This document shows, in pieces, positions 17,053 through 26,163 of a DNA stretch of 64,000 nt. Origin of the DNA: Vicinamibacterales bacterium (lineage in GTDB: Bacteria; Acidobacteriota; Vicinamibacteria; Vicinamibacterales; Fen-181); NCBI GenBank assembly GCA_036504215.1, contig DASXVO010000039.1, positions 1 to 64,000 on the forward strand, written 5' to 3'. The first letter of the stretch is position 1. Each line of letters opens with the position of its first letter. The notes under the pieces were generated by a model that saw only the letters and a list, made by a program, of their open reading frames with translations, was not told the origin of the DNA and did not search any database. A program made the position numbers and the translations under genes.

Positions 17053-19666
17053 GCGTGAGCCAGTCCTTGAGTCTGCCGGCCAGCCGCAGCCGCGTGTCCC
17101 GGCAGGCGTCGATTCTCTCCAGCGTCAACTGAAGCGAACGCGATCCCTGCGACATCGCACCGAAGAACTTCTGCACCCTGTCGCGAGACTCCGAATCACA
17201 GAACGAGCCGGCGGCCGGTGCGATGACAGACAGGGCCGACCCCTGGCCCGCCTTCCGCGCCACCTCTGCCCAGCGAGAGGTGACGAAGCTCCAGGTGGCG
17301 TTTCTCGCGGAGGGGTTTTCCAGCGCGACGGCCAGCAAGGGAGCCACGTCCTGCCCGCGGACCTCATCCGACAGCGTGGACGCGAGCAGTCGTCCGACCA
17401 GTGTCGGATCCTGCCCACGAGCCAGCGCGAGTCGCATGGCCGTCTGGATGGCGGGCGGCGCCGTGTTGGCCGCGTCCTGCACGCGCGCGAAGAGGTCGGC
17501 GCCCTCGCCCGACGCCGCCAGCCTGATGACGACCTCCAGCAGCGATGGGTCGAGGCGAAGGCTGCCGTCCAGATGCGCTGTGAGCATCTGCCTGGCCTTG
17601 GTCGCCACCTCCGGGTCCCGGCCGATCTCACCGACGATGCCCAGCACGACCGCACGCAGCCGAAGTCGGTCGCCGGAATCGTCGGCCGCAGGCGACCAGC
17701 CGAGTGACGCGAGCACCGGGGCGAATGTCGTGCGCACCCACCCCTCGAACATCGCGCGATCGTTGTCGGCCACGACCCTGTCGTGCAGGAACGCCAGGCC
17801 ATCGGCAGCTTCCTCGAGAACCTCCGGAGTCGCATCGCCAGCCAGCGCGCCCACCAGCCCGAGATAGTCGCCCGGCCCGTGGGTTCCGGCGCGCGCCAGC
17901 GCCCACTCGTCGTCGATCAGCCGAAGCCGCTCGGCCGGCGTGAGCCGCTCACGGGCCACCGCGGCCAGCCGTGACACGACTCCGGCGGTGTACGACACGC
18001 GGTAGTAGCCGCGGGCGCCAGCATTCGCGAAGATGAGTGGTGCGCAGCCGGGGATGGTGGCGGTCTGTCGCGCGGCGGACAGGAGGAGCGGGGTCGTACT
18101 CGTGCTGGCGGAGCGATCGTCGATTGACCGCAGTCCGATGGGAATCTGCCAGCCTCCCCCCGCGACCGGCCGACTCGGCGCCTCCACCGCAAACCGACGC
18201 TGAGCCAGATCGACGACCGTTCGGTCGGTGCCGTCGCACCCGCTGGCCACCGAGACCACCGGCACGCCGCTCTGGTCGATGAACCGGGCCATCACCCGAT
18301 CGGCAGGCCGGCCCGACGTGCGCGCCAGCTCGTTCCAGAAATCCTCGGATGTCGCGCTCCCGTAGGCGTGCGCACGCAGGTAGGCGTTGACGCCGGCGCG
18401 GAACGCGTCGGCGCCGACGTCGCTCTCGACCATGCGCAGGATGGCTCCGGCCTTCGAGTAGGCAAACGCGTCGAATGCCTCGTCGATCTCGGCGGGGGTC
18501 GTGAGCGTCGTCCGGATCGCCCGGGCCGACCGGAGCGTGTCGAGATCCATCACCCGGCCGGTCTCCGCGATGTCGGCCAGCTCCGCGTGCCACTGCGGTT
18601 TCCACGCCACAAGTGGCTTCGAGGCCATCCAGGTGGCAAATCCCTCGTTCAGCCACAGGTCGTCCCACCAGCGCATCGTCACCAGGTCACCGAACCACTG
18701 GTGCGCAATCTCGTGCGCGATGACAGACGCCACCGTGACCTGATTGGCCTGTGTGGCGGTCGCTTCGTCCAGGAGGAGATCCTGCTCGCGGAAGAAGATG
18801 GCGCCGGTGTTCTCCATGGCGCCCGCATCGAAGTCGGGAACGGCCACGAGGTCCAGCTTGCGGAACGGATAGCGGATCGAGAAGTAGTGATTGTAGAAGC
18901 GCAGGACGTTCTCGGCGGCGTCGAGCGCGAACCGTCCGAGCTGCCGGCGGTCGGGTGTGGTGCACACTCGAATGGGGATCGAATCGGCACCTCCCTCGAC
19001 GCACGCGAAGTCGCCGACGGCCAGCGCAGCCAGGTACGACGGCATCTTCTGCGTCGTGCTGAACTTGAGTGTGTGCTTGCCGGCCTTCGGCCCCGGCGTG
19101 TCGGAGAGCAGTGGGCCGTTCGAGATGGCCGTGTCGTGTTCATCCACCACCGCGGCGATGGTGAAGCTCGCCTTGACGGCCGGTTCGTCGAAGCAGGGAA
19201 ACGCGCGCCGCGCGTCGGTGGCCTCGAACTGGGTGATGGCGTACTTCTTCCCGTTCGCGCGGCTCAGGTAGAAGCCTCGCAACTCCGAGTTGAGGCGGCC
19301 GCCGTAGCGGAGTTGCAGCTTGATCGTTCCCTGCGACAGCTTCCTGGGCGTCGTGAACGTCACCGTTTGGTGAGGCGGATCGGTCGAGACCGTGGGCGTC
19401 AGCGTCCGGTCGTAGGGCAACAACACGATCGCGTCGTAGACCTCGAGGTCGACCGCGTTCAGGACAATCTTGTTCGTCGCCTTGTCCACGCGGAGGTCGA
19501 TCGTCAGATCGCCATCGAAGCTGGTCGTCGTGAAGTCGGGAGCGAGGGTGAGTTGATAGTGGAGGGGAATGACGTCGAGGGGCAGGCGCTCGGCGACGGC
19601 CGCCGTCGCGATGAGACAGCAGGCCGCGAACGACACGACGGTGCCCAGTTGACGGAGGATAGACAT
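16982..19666 (-). CDS. Secreted M1-family aminopeptidase
   Basis: The 894-residue gluzincin has a signal peptide (residues 1-25). The exopeptidase motif GAMEN is at 282-286, the zinc site HEIAH at 318-322, and the third ligand Glu at 341 in WLNEGFATW. The C-terminal half is the helical ERAP1-like domain. It should remove N-terminal residues from peptides in the periplasm. Its ATG directly follows the HtrA-gene stop, so the two are probably one transcript. The last 24 or so codons overlap the glycosylase gene on the opposite strand, an unusually long convergent overlap. Confidence 0.95.
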   Translation of the reverse strand: MSILRQLGTVVSFAACCLIATAAVAERLPLDVIPLHYQLTLAPDFTTTSFDGDLTIDLRVDKATNKIVLNAVDLEVYDAIVLLPYDRTLTPTVSTDPPHQTVTFTTPRKLSQGTIKLQLRYGGRLNSELRGFYLSRANGKKYAITQFEATDARRAFPCFDEPAVKASFTIAAVVDEHDTAISNGPLLSDTPGPKAGKHTLKFSTTQKMPSYLAALAVGDFACVEGGADSIPIRVCTTPDRRQLGRFALDAAENVLRFYNHYFSIRYPFRKLDLVAVPDFDAGAMENTGAIFFREQDLLLDEATATQANQVTVASVIAHEIAHQWFGDLVTMRWWDDLWLNEGFATWMASKPLVAWKPQWHAELADIAETGRVMDLDTLRSARAIRTTLTTPAEIDEAFDAFAYSKAGAILRMVESDVGADAFRAGVNAYLRAHAYGSATSEDFWNELARTSGRPADRVMARFIDQSGVPVVSVASGCDGTDRTVVDLAQRRFAVEAPSRPVAGGGWQIPIGLRSIDDRSASTSTTPLLLSAARQTATIPGCAPLIFANAGARGYYRVSYTAGVVSRLAAVARERLTPAERLRLIDDEWALARAGTHGPGDYLGLVGALAGDATPEVLEEAADGLAFLHDRVVADNDRAMFEGWVRTTFAPVLASLGWSPAADDSGDRLRLRAVVLGIVGEIGRDPEVATKARQMLTAHLDGSLRLDPSLLEVVIRLAASGEGADLFARVQDAANTAPPAIQTAMRLALARGQDPTLVGRLLASTLSDEVRGQDVAPLLAVALENPSARNATWSFVTSRWAEVARKAGQGSALSVIAPAAGSFCDSESRDRVQKFFGAMSQGSRSLQLTLERIDACRDTRLRLAGRLKDWLTLTSAPTRQDDSERSSATAGRSPR

Positions 19667-20833
19667 CTACCGCGTCCGGGGGGCGCTTCGCCCGACCACC
19701 GGCACCTTGATCTGCATCTTGCGGCCTTCCCGCAGGATGTCGATCGTCGCCGTGCTGCCGATCTTGGTATCCGACAGCGAGCGCCGGAACCGTGCATCGT
19801 CTTCGACGGCCTGGCCGTTGAAGCCGACGACGACGTCGCCCGGCCGCAGGCCGGCCTGGAAGGCCGATGACGCGCGCGCCATCTGGGTGATCAACGCCCC
19901 GCGGACGTTGGGTACGCCCAGTTGCTCGGCCCACTCGGGCGTGAGCGCCTCGATGCGCAGTGCGCCGATCGACCCGCGCCGCACTTCGCCGAATCTGATC
20001 AGATCGTCCGCGACGCGTCGCGCGAGGTTGCTCGGCACCGCGAACCCGACGCCCTGGTAGCCGCCGCTCTGGCTGAGAATCGCCGTGTTGATCCCGACGA
20101 CCTCGCCTCGTGCGTCGAGCAGCGCGCCGCCGGAATTACCCGGATTGATTGCCGCGTCGGTCTGGATGAAGTCCTCGTAGTCCGCGACCCCGACTCCCAT
20201 CCGGCCGGTCGCGCTGACGATCCCGAGCGTCACCGTCTGGTTCAGCTGGAACGGGCTGCCGATCGCCAGGACCCATTGACCGACCTTCAACCTGCTCGAA
20301 TCGGCCCACGGTACGACGGGGAGGCCGGTGGCGTTGATGCGGACGACGGCGATGTCGGTCGTCGGATCACGACCGACAATTTGTCCCTTCACTTCGCGCT
20401 TGTCCGGCAACACCGCCGTGATCTGCCGGACGTTCCCGCTGACGACGTGATTGTTCGTGACGACGTAGCCGTCGGCGGAGATGATGACGCCCGACCCGAG
20501 GCTCTGCTGCGGCCGGTTGCGCCCGCCGAACCAGTCCTCGTCCTCGCCCAGGAACTGGCTGAAGAACGGGTCGTTGGCAAACGGGGACGTCGAGCGGACG
20601 ATGCTCTCGGCCGAGATGTTGACGACCCCGCTGACACCCCGGGCGGCGATCCCGCTGAAGTCAGGCAACCCCGACGGAGCGAGCGCGTTCGGCTGCGTCG
20701 TGGCGGCCGCGCGCGTGGCTGCCTGCGGTGCCGCAGTGGAGTCGGTGGTCTGGTGGAAGCGTCCGGTGACGACAAGGCCGGCAGCGAAGCCGGCGAGGAC
20801 GAACATCAGGCCGAAGAACAGATTTCGGTGCAT
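19667..20833 (-). CDS. HtrA/DegP-family periplasmic serine protease with one PDZ domain
   Basis: The 388-residue product has an N-terminal membrane anchor or signal (residues 5-23) and a trypsin-like domain. The catalytic triad is His129 in TNNHVV, Asp160 in TDIAVV and Ser234 in GNSGGALL. A single PDZ domain covers about residues 285-375, so it is closer to DegS-like enzymes than to two-PDZ DegP. Its likely role is periplasmic quality control or regulated proteolysis. It is followed without a gap by the M1 aminopeptidase gene, and a small heat-shock protein gene lies upstream on the same strand, which suggests a protein-stress group. Confidence 0.94.
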   Translation of the reverse strand: MHRNLFFGLMFVLAGFAAGLVVTGRFHQTTDSTAAPQAATRAAATTQPNALAPSGLPDFSGIAARGVSGVVNISAESIVRSTSPFANDPFFSQFLGEDEDWFGGRNRPQQSLGSGVIISADGYVVTNNHVVSGNVRQITAVLPDKREVKGQIVGRDPTTDIAVVRINATGLPVVPWADSSRLKVGQWVLAIGSPFQLNQTVTLGIVSATGRMGVGVADYEDFIQTDAAINPGNSGGALLDARGEVVGINTAILSQSGGYQGVGFAVPSNLARRVADDLIRFGEVRRGSIGALRIEALTPEWAEQLGVPNVRGALITQMARASSAFQAGLRPGDVVVGFNGQAVEDDARFRRSLSDTKIGSTATIDILREGRKMQIKVPVVGRSAPRTR

Positions 20834-21009
20834 GTGGAGAACCTATCGGGCTGACACGGGTGCCCGCACAGATAGCGTAGCAACAGAACGCGAAATGAAG
20901 AATCGAAAACGAGACACGGACGAAACCGACGACGGCGGGCGGGCCGATGTGAAGTCGCGAAACCCGAGCACGAACAGCGGACAGCTGAGAAAGAGCGACG
21001 AAGGCGGGG

Positions 21010-21423
21010 CTACTGGACGTCGATCCGGCGGAGATCGAACAGTTTGGGGACGGTGATCGTCAGGATTCCGTTGTCGAGGTCGGCGCTGATGCTCGCGACG
21101 TTCACGGCGTGCGGAAGGACGAACGTGCGGGCGAACCGGCCGTGCCCCCGCTCGACGCGTTCGAAGCGGGGCGACGGGATGTCGCGCGCCGGCCGTTCTC
21201 CGCGCAACGTCAGCTTGCCGTCCTGAAATTGAATCTGGATGTCGTCGCGTGAGAGTCCCGCCACCTCGGCGGTGACGACGTAGCCTTCGGGGGTTTCGTA
21301 CAAATCGACGGGCGGCATCCATCCGGGTTCGTCGGCGCCGGCGAGACGGTTGATGCGCTCGTGCAGCGCCAGCAGGTCCTGGAGCGGATCCCAGCGTGTG
21401 AAGGCCACAGCCCATCGTAGCAT
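21010..21423 (-). CDS. Hsp20 / alpha-crystallin small heat-shock protein
   Basis: The 137-residue protein has a short N-terminal arm (F-T-R-W-D-P-L-Q-D-L-L-A-L-H-E-R-I-N-R-L). The alpha-crystallin domain runs from about PPVDLYETPEGYVV to LDNGILTITVPK. The latter carries the G-x-L dimer/oligomer signature. It acts as an ATP-independent holdase. A GTG at about 21405 could also serve as start; no strong ribosome binding site separates the options. The 176-base gap to the HtrA gene (20834-21009) is A/G-rich low-complexity sequence with no evident gene. Confidence 0.93.
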   Translation of the reverse strand: MLRWAVAFTRWDPLQDLLALHERINRLAGADEPGWMPPVDLYETPEGYVVTAEVAGLSRDDIQIQFQDGKLTLRGERPARDIPSPRFERVERGHGRFARTFVLPHAVNVASISADLDNGILTITVPKLFDLRRIDVQ

Positions 21424-21502
21424 ACGCGCCGGGTGGGGGCAGCAGGCGGCCGCCGCGGCGTTGGCAGCGGGTGGGCGGGTCGGCGGCTCACGCGGCCGGC
21501 TG

Positions 21503-21511
21503 TGCTACACT
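21503..21511 (+). promoter_or_regulatory. Extended -10 element upstream of efp
   Basis: TGCTACACT fits TG-n-TAnnnT. It implies a leader of about 115 bases before the efp start codon at 21632. No clear -35 box. Confidence 0.4.
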
Positions 21512-21631
21512 TACTAACTTCGACTCTTGCGACTTCTTGAAGGCGTGGCGCAATGAGTCGCGGGTAAGGCCTGCCGTTGGAGCTCCCGCCAGGACCCGAA
21601 GTCCCCAGTGACCGACACGCCAGGTGGTGAC

Positions 21632-22186
21632 ATGCAAGCGACAAGACTCCGTAAGGGAATGTTGATCAAGATGGGCGCGGATCTGATGCGCGTCATCGAA
21701 TTGCAGCACGTGACGCCCGGCAACTTGCGCGGCTTCGTCCGCGTGAAACTGCGGAACATCCGGACGACCGCGCTGGCGGATCAGAAGCTGCGGTCGGAAG
21801 ACGAAGTCGAGCGCGCGACGCTCGACGAGAAGTCGATGCAGTACCTCTACCACGACGGCTCGGCGTACCACTTCATGGACACCGACACGTACGAGCAGAT
21901 CCAGCTGACCGACGAGGTCCTTGGGGATGCCGTGGGCTATCTCGTGTCGGAAGCCGTGATCAAGATGGAGTTCTACGGCAGCGAGCCGGTCGGCATCGAA
22001 CTCCCGCAGACCGTGGATCTGAAGGTGGTGGAGACGGCGCCCGCGATCAAGGGGGCGACGGCGAGCGCACAGCTCAAGCCGGCCAAGCTCGAAACCGGTC
22101 TGGTCGTGCAGGTGCCTCCGTTTGTCAACGAGGGCGAGAAGATACGCGTCGTGACGGAGACGGGCGAGTATCAGTCGCGAGCCTAG
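21632..22186 (+). CDS. efp: Translation elongation factor P
   Basis: The 184-residue protein has the three EF-P beta-barrel domains. It relieves ribosome stalling at polyproline stretches. Domain I has the tip loop T-P-G-N-L-R-G-F at residues 28-35. The position that is Lys34 in E. coli, where beta-lysylation occurs, is Asn31 here. The later pattern MQYLYHDGSAYHFMD and LGDAVGYL is normal. The ATG follows AGGTGGTGA; an upstream in-frame start lacks support. The loop places it in the subfamily with PGN-type tips, whose modification, if any, is uncertain. Confidence 0.95.
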   Translation: MQATRLRKGMLIKMGADLMRVIELQHVTPGNLRGFVRVKLRNIRTTALADQKLRSEDEVERATLDEKSMQYLYHDGSAYHFMDTDTYEQIQLTDEVLGDAVGYLVSEAVIKMEFYGSEPVGIELPQTVDLKVVETAPAIKGATASAQLKPAKLETGLVVQVPPFVNEGEKIRVVTETGEYQSRA

Positions 22187-22219
22187 GCTCGGGGCTCAGG
22201 ACTCGGGGGGAGCACGCGA

Positions 22220-22804
22220 GTGGACGTTCCACGCACACAACAAGCCGGCTGGATCGAGGTGATCACCGGCAGCATGTTCAGCGGCAAGAGCGAAGAATTG
22301 ATCCGGCGGCTTCGCCGCGCGCAGATCGCGCGCCAGAAGGTACAGATCTTCAAGCCCACCTTCGATAATCGGTACAGCGAGCACCACATCGTGTCGCACA
22401 GCGACATGCGGATTGCGTCGGAAGCCGTCGCGAATTCCCGCGGGCTGATTGCCGAGGTCGATGACGACACGGAGGTCGTCGGGATCGACGAGGGACAGTT
22501 CTTCGACGCAGACCTGCCGGCGGTGTGCAACGAGCTGGCGAACAAGGGCAAGCGGGTGATCGTCGCTGGGCTCGACCAGGACTACCTCGGCAAGCCCTTC
22601 GAGCCGATGCCGCAACTGCTTGCGATTGCCGAGTACATCACCAAGACGCTGGCCATCTGCATGGTGTGCGGCAGTCCGGCCAATCACACGCAGCGCCTCG
22701 TGGCGAGTCAGGACCGTGTCCTGCTGGGCGCACAGGGGACCTACGAGGCCCGGTGCCGCCGCTGCTTCGACCCGTCTCTCGCCTCGGTCTCCGAGCCCGT
22801 CTGA
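22220..22804 (+). CDS. tdk: Thymidine kinase
   Basis: The 194-residue type II thymidine kinase phosphorylates thymidine to dTMP in the salvage route. Walker A is [10 protein letters not shown] at residues 17-26, and the catalytic DEGQFFD is at 90-96 (Glu91). The zinc site uses Cys147, Cys150, Cys179 and Cys182. It starts with GTG after a GGGGGGAG ribosome binding site. The 33-base gap to efp consists of short GGCTC/GGACTC repeats, and the two genes may share a transcript. Confidence 0.95.
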   Translation: MDVPRTQQAGWIEVITGSMFSGKSEELIRRLRRAQIARQKVQIFKPTFDNRYSEHHIVSHSDMRIASEAVANSRGLIAEVDDDTEVVGIDEGQFFDADLPAVCNELANKGKRVIVAGLDQDYLGKPFEPMPQLLAIAEYITKTLAICMVCGSPANHTQRLVASQDRVLLGAQGTYEARCRRCFDPSLASVSEPV

Positions 22805-22817
22805 GGTCGGCCGGCCC

Positions 22818-23363
22818 ATGGCTCGGCTGCTGCTGCTCTTCGGCCTCGGCTTCCTGATCGCTGACGTGCGCGCGCTCGTCGAGCAGGTGCGCTACTGGCA
22901 GCGTCGGCGCACCGCGCTGCTCACGTGGCCCGCGGCGCGCCCGCCGTTCTTCGTGCTGCAGGTCGGCATCGGCGTCGCGATCGGCGTGCTGTTCGTCTTC
23001 AACCTGCTCTTCCGCCCGGCCGCCGCCGAGCAGCTCTTCGGCGAGGGCATGATGCTCCTCTACTACGGCTACGTCGTCCCGATGTCCACGCGGATCGAAC
23101 GCGGCTTCTACCGCGACGGCGTCTGGACCGACCGGCGGTTCATTCGGTACGGTCGAATCGGTGCCGTCACCTGGCGCGAAGGCCGGGATCCCGTGCTGCT
23201 ACTGGCCGCGCGCACGGATCCGACGGCGGCCTTGATGGTCGTGCCGAGCCGTTTCTACGGCGCCGTCCGCCGGATTCTGCGCGATCTCATCGGCACGGGT
23301 GTCCTGAAGCTTGCAGATACCGGTCTGCATCTCGGTCTCAAGGATTACCGGGAAGACGTGTAG
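22818..23363 (+). CDS. Two-helix membrane protein of unknown function
   Basis: The 181-residue product has hydrophobic helices at about 3-20 and 45-66. A soluble C-terminal part follows, with RIERGFYRDGVWTDRRFIRYGRIGAVTWREG, a pattern reminiscent of small membrane-linked PH-like domains. I do not recognise a named family with certainty. It follows tdk by 13 bases and converges with the phosphatidyltransferase gene, leaving a seven-base gap. Confidence 0.7.
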   Translation: MARLLLLFGLGFLIADVRALVEQVRYWQRRRTALLTWPAARPPFFVLQVGIGVAIGVLFVFNLLFRPAAAEQLFGEGMMLLYYGYVVPMSTRIERGFYRDGVWTDRRFIRYGRIGAVTWREGRDPVLLLAARTDPTAALMVVPSRFYGAVRRILRDLIGTGVLKLADTGLHLGLKDYREDV

Positions 23364-23370
23364 CGGCGGG

Positions 23371-24162
23371 TCAGTGCCCCAGCAGCCAGCCGATCAATCC
23401 GGGGCCGCTGGTCATCGGGTCACCGATCCAGGCGGGCGGGGTCAGCCAGGTGAACGCGAGGATGGCGATGACCCACAGGTCGTACTGCCAGGTGGCGCGC
23501 TCGTCGGTCCAGAAGAACGCGCGCCAGAAGACCAGCGCCGGCAGCGACTTCTTGCTCTCCCTCACCCCGTTCAACTCGCGCCACGTGAAGTAGATTCGAT
23601 CCGCCACGGTGACGATGGACAGGATCAGGATGACCCACAGGACCGCGGCCATCCGGTTCGTGAAGGCGCCGATCATGAACAGCACGATCCGCTCGGGCCG
23701 TTCCATGAATCCCACCTTGCACTTCTCGATGATCGACTCGGCGCGGGCCCGTGTGTAGCTGGTCATCACCGAGAACATCATCGCCAGTGCGGCGATGATG
23801 ACGTAGTCGGCGCGCCCTGCCTTCGTATACAGATAGACGAGACCGATGTACAGGGTGATGTCCGAGAAGCGATCCATCACCGAGTCCCAGAAGGCGCCGA
23901 ACAGCGTCTCGCGGTCGCGCGCCCGGGCGACCTTGCCGTCGATGAAGTCGAAGATGTTGGCGGCCAGCATCACGAAACCGGCCGTACGGAACGCCTTGAC
24001 GCCCAACAGCCAGGCGGCCGTGATGTTGACGACGACGCCGGTGAACGTCAGGACGTTTGGCGAGATCCGTAGCGCGACACACGTCGCGATGATCGCGCGG
24101 AGCGGCCAGTTGCAGACCTTTCCGATAGCGCCCGTAAACGTCATCAGCGGTTCAGGCTCCAT
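23371..24162 (-). CDS. CDP-alcohol phosphatidyltransferase family protein
   Basis: The integral membrane enzyme of about 263 residues transfers a phosphatidyl-type group from a CDP-activated donor to an alcohol. The motif DFIDGKVAR, eight residues, then G-x3-D-x3-D fits the family consensus D-x2-D-G-x2-A-R-x8-G-x3-D-x3-D exactly. Several transmembrane helices surround it. The acceptor (glycerol phosphate, inositol or another alcohol) cannot be told from the sequence. The ATG at 24162 was chosen; a GTG at 24171 and an ATG at 24144 are alternatives. Confidence 0.88.
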   Translation of the reverse strand: MEPEPLMTFTGAIGKVCNWPLRAIIATCVALRISPNVLTFTGVVVNITAAWLLGVKAFRTAGFVMLAANIFDFIDGKVARARDRETLFGAFWDSVMDRFSDITLYIGLVYLYTKAGRADYVIIAALAMMFSVMTSYTRARAESIIEKCKVGFMERPERIVLFMIGAFTNRMAAVLWVILILSIVTVADRIYFTWRELNGVRESKKSLPALVFWRAFFWTDERATWQYDLWVIAILAFTWLTPPAWIGDPMTSGPGLIGWLLGH

Positions 24163-24244
24163 CGCCGGCACTACCCGGCGCCCACGCGGCCGCGGCTATA
24201 ATCGAAGACCGGCCGACCGTGCGAAAAACGCAACATAGTAGTCC

Positions 24245-26098
24245 ATGCCCATCTGTGATCTCAAGAGCCGGATCGATCGATTGCCCGAACAGCCGGGTGT
24301 CTACCTGTACGCAAATGCTGCTGGGGAAACGATTTACGTCGGCAAGGCACGTTCTCTTCGGGATCGTGTTCGCAGCTACCTCGGGGCCTATGGCACCAGC
24401 CCGAAGACCGATGCCCTGCTCGACGAGGCGGACGGGCTGGAGTTCATCGTCACCGACTCGGTGGTCGAGGCGCTGGCGCTCGAGAACAATCTCATCAAGC
24501 AGCGGATGCCCAAATACAACATCCTGCTGCGCGACGACAAGAACTACCCCTACCTCCGGCTGACGACGACCGAACCGTTCCCGCGGGTGCTGGTTGCGCG
24601 AAGTGTCGAGCGCGACGGGGCGGTCTACGCCGGACCGTTCATGCCGGCGAGCCTCGCGCGCCGGGCGATGTCGCTCAGCCACCGGCTGTTTGGTATCCGC
24701 TCGTGCAACGAGGAAATCAACGGGCGGCGCGGCCGGCCGTGCCTCGAATACGACATCAAGCGATGCCTGGCGCCGTGCGTCGGATCGCTGTGCACCGAGG
24801 ACCGGTACGCCCGTGCAGTGGAGGACACGCGGCTGTTTCTCGAGGGCCGGACCGACGAGTTGCTGGAGGAACTGAGGAGCCGAATGGCGGCCGCCGCGGC
24901 GGATGAGCGCTTCGAGCAGGCGGCGCAGTTGCGCGACGCCGCGCGAACGGTCCAGACGCTGCGCGACCGCCAGCAGAAGATGGCGTCGGTCGAACTCGGC
25001 GACCGCGACGCGTTCGGTGTGAAGATCGGCCCCGCCGGCGCGGCCATCCAGGTCTTCCAGGTCCGCCACGGCCGCGTCGTCGAACGCGTGGGCCTGTTCG
25101 CGGAATTGGGGTCGGGACCATTTTCCGAAATGGGTTCCGGGACTGTCGGCGCGACCGATACCCTGCAGGCGACTCTGCCTCAGTTCTATCTGGATCGCGA
25201 GGCGCCGCCGGAGATCCACCTCCCCGTTGAACTGCCCGAGGCCGAGGCGACCGAGGCCTGGTTGTCGGCGCGGGCGGGCCGTCGGGTGCGGCTGGTCGTG
25301 CCGAAGCGGGGCGAGAAACGCGGTCTGCTCGACCTCGCCGCCCGCAATGCGGCGATCGCGTACGAGTCGCGCCACAATCAGGGACAGGCGGCCCACTACG
25401 ACGGGCTCGACACGCTTCGCGTCGTCCTCGGCCTGCCCGGCGTACCGCTCCGCATCGAGTGTTTCGACATTTCCACCATCCAGGGAAGCGAGACGGTGGC
25501 GTCGATGGTGGTGTGCGAAGACGGGAGGATGAAGCGGGGAGACTACCGGAAGTTCCGGATCAAGTCCGGACTGAAGACCGGCCGCTACCTCGACGACTTC
25601 GCAGCCATGAACCAGGTGGTGATGCGACGGTACCAGCGTGTCCTGGAGGCGGGCGGGCCGTTCCCCGATCTGATTCTGATCGACGGCGGCAAGGGGCAGC
25701 TGTCGGCCGCGTACGCGGCGCTCGAGGAACTTGGCCTCGCGAATCTCGTAGCCGTCGGCCTCGCCAAGAAGGAGGAACTCGTCTTCACGCGCGACCGCGA
25801 CGAACCGCTGGCCCTCCCGCGGGCGGATGCCGCGCTGCTGCTCCTCCAGCAGATTCGCGACGAAGCTCACCGTTTTGCGGTGACGTTCCACCGACAGGCC
25901 CGCCGGATCAGGGACCTCACGTCCGAACTCGACGGCGTCCCCGGCGTCGGGCCTCGCCGGCGGCGGGCGCTGCTCACGGCGTTCGGCAGCGTGGCCGGCC
26001 TGCGACGCGCCAGCCGCGAGGAGTTGACGGCCATCGTCGGCCCGAAGGTCGCCGACACGGTACTCGCCTATTTCGCCGCCCTTGGCCGGTCGGGTTGA
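24245..26098 (+). CDS. uvrC: Excinuclease ABC subunit C
   Basis: The 617-residue product is the dual-incision nuclease of nucleotide excision repair. The GIY-YIG domain begins GVYLYANAAGETIYVGKA (residues 18-35). Then come a Cys-containing linker (RPCLEYDIKRCLAPC), a UVR motif near 200-240, and an RNase H-like nuclease domain (IECFDIS with catalytic Asp, and LILIDGGKGQL). Tandem helix-hairpin-helix motifs close the protein (GVPGVGPRRRRALL). The length is normal. TATAAT at 24197-24202 upstream could be its -10, though no -35 is visible. Confidence 0.97.
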   Translation: MPICDLKSRIDRLPEQPGVYLYANAAGETIYVGKARSLRDRVRSYLGAYGTSPKTDALLDEADGLEFIVTDSVVEALALENNLIKQRMPKYNILLRDDKNYPYLRLTTTEPFPRVLVARSVERDGAVYAGPFMPASLARRAMSLSHRLFGIRSCNEEINGRRGRPCLEYDIKRCLAPCVGSLCTEDRYARAVEDTRLFLEGRTDELLEELRSRMAAAAADERFEQAAQLRDAARTVQTLRDRQQKMASVELGDRDAFGVKIGPAGAAIQVFQVRHGRVVERVGLFAELGSGPFSEMGSGTVGATDTLQATLPQFYLDREAPPEIHLPVELPEAEATEAWLSARAGRRVRLVVPKRGEKRGLLDLAARNAAIAYESRHNQGQAAHYDGLDTLRVVLGLPGVPLRIECFDISTIQGSETVASMVVCEDGRMKRGDYRKFRIKSGLKTGRYLDDFAAMNQVVMRRYQRVLEAGGPFPDLILIDGGKGQLSAAYAALEELGLANLVAVGLAKKEELVFTRDRDEPLALPRADAALLLLQQIRDEAHRFAVTFHRQARRIRDLTSELDGVPGVGPRRRRALLTAFGSVAGLRRASREELTAIVGPKVADTVLAYFAALGRSG

Positions 26099-26112
26099 TG
26101 TCGCCGGTGTCT

Positions 26113-26142
26113 TTGACAGCCCACGGAACCCGGTGTTAGCCT
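26113..26142 (+). promoter_or_regulatory. Sigma-70-type promoter of the M50 protease / trpS group
   Basis: TTGACA at 26113-26118, an 18-base spacer, and TAGCCT at 26137-26142 preceded by TG at 26134-26135 make a good extended promoter. The start codon is at 26164. It probably drives the M50, trpS and scpA genes. Confidence 0.65.
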
Positions 26143-26163
26143 GATTAGCTCTCGGCTCAACAC

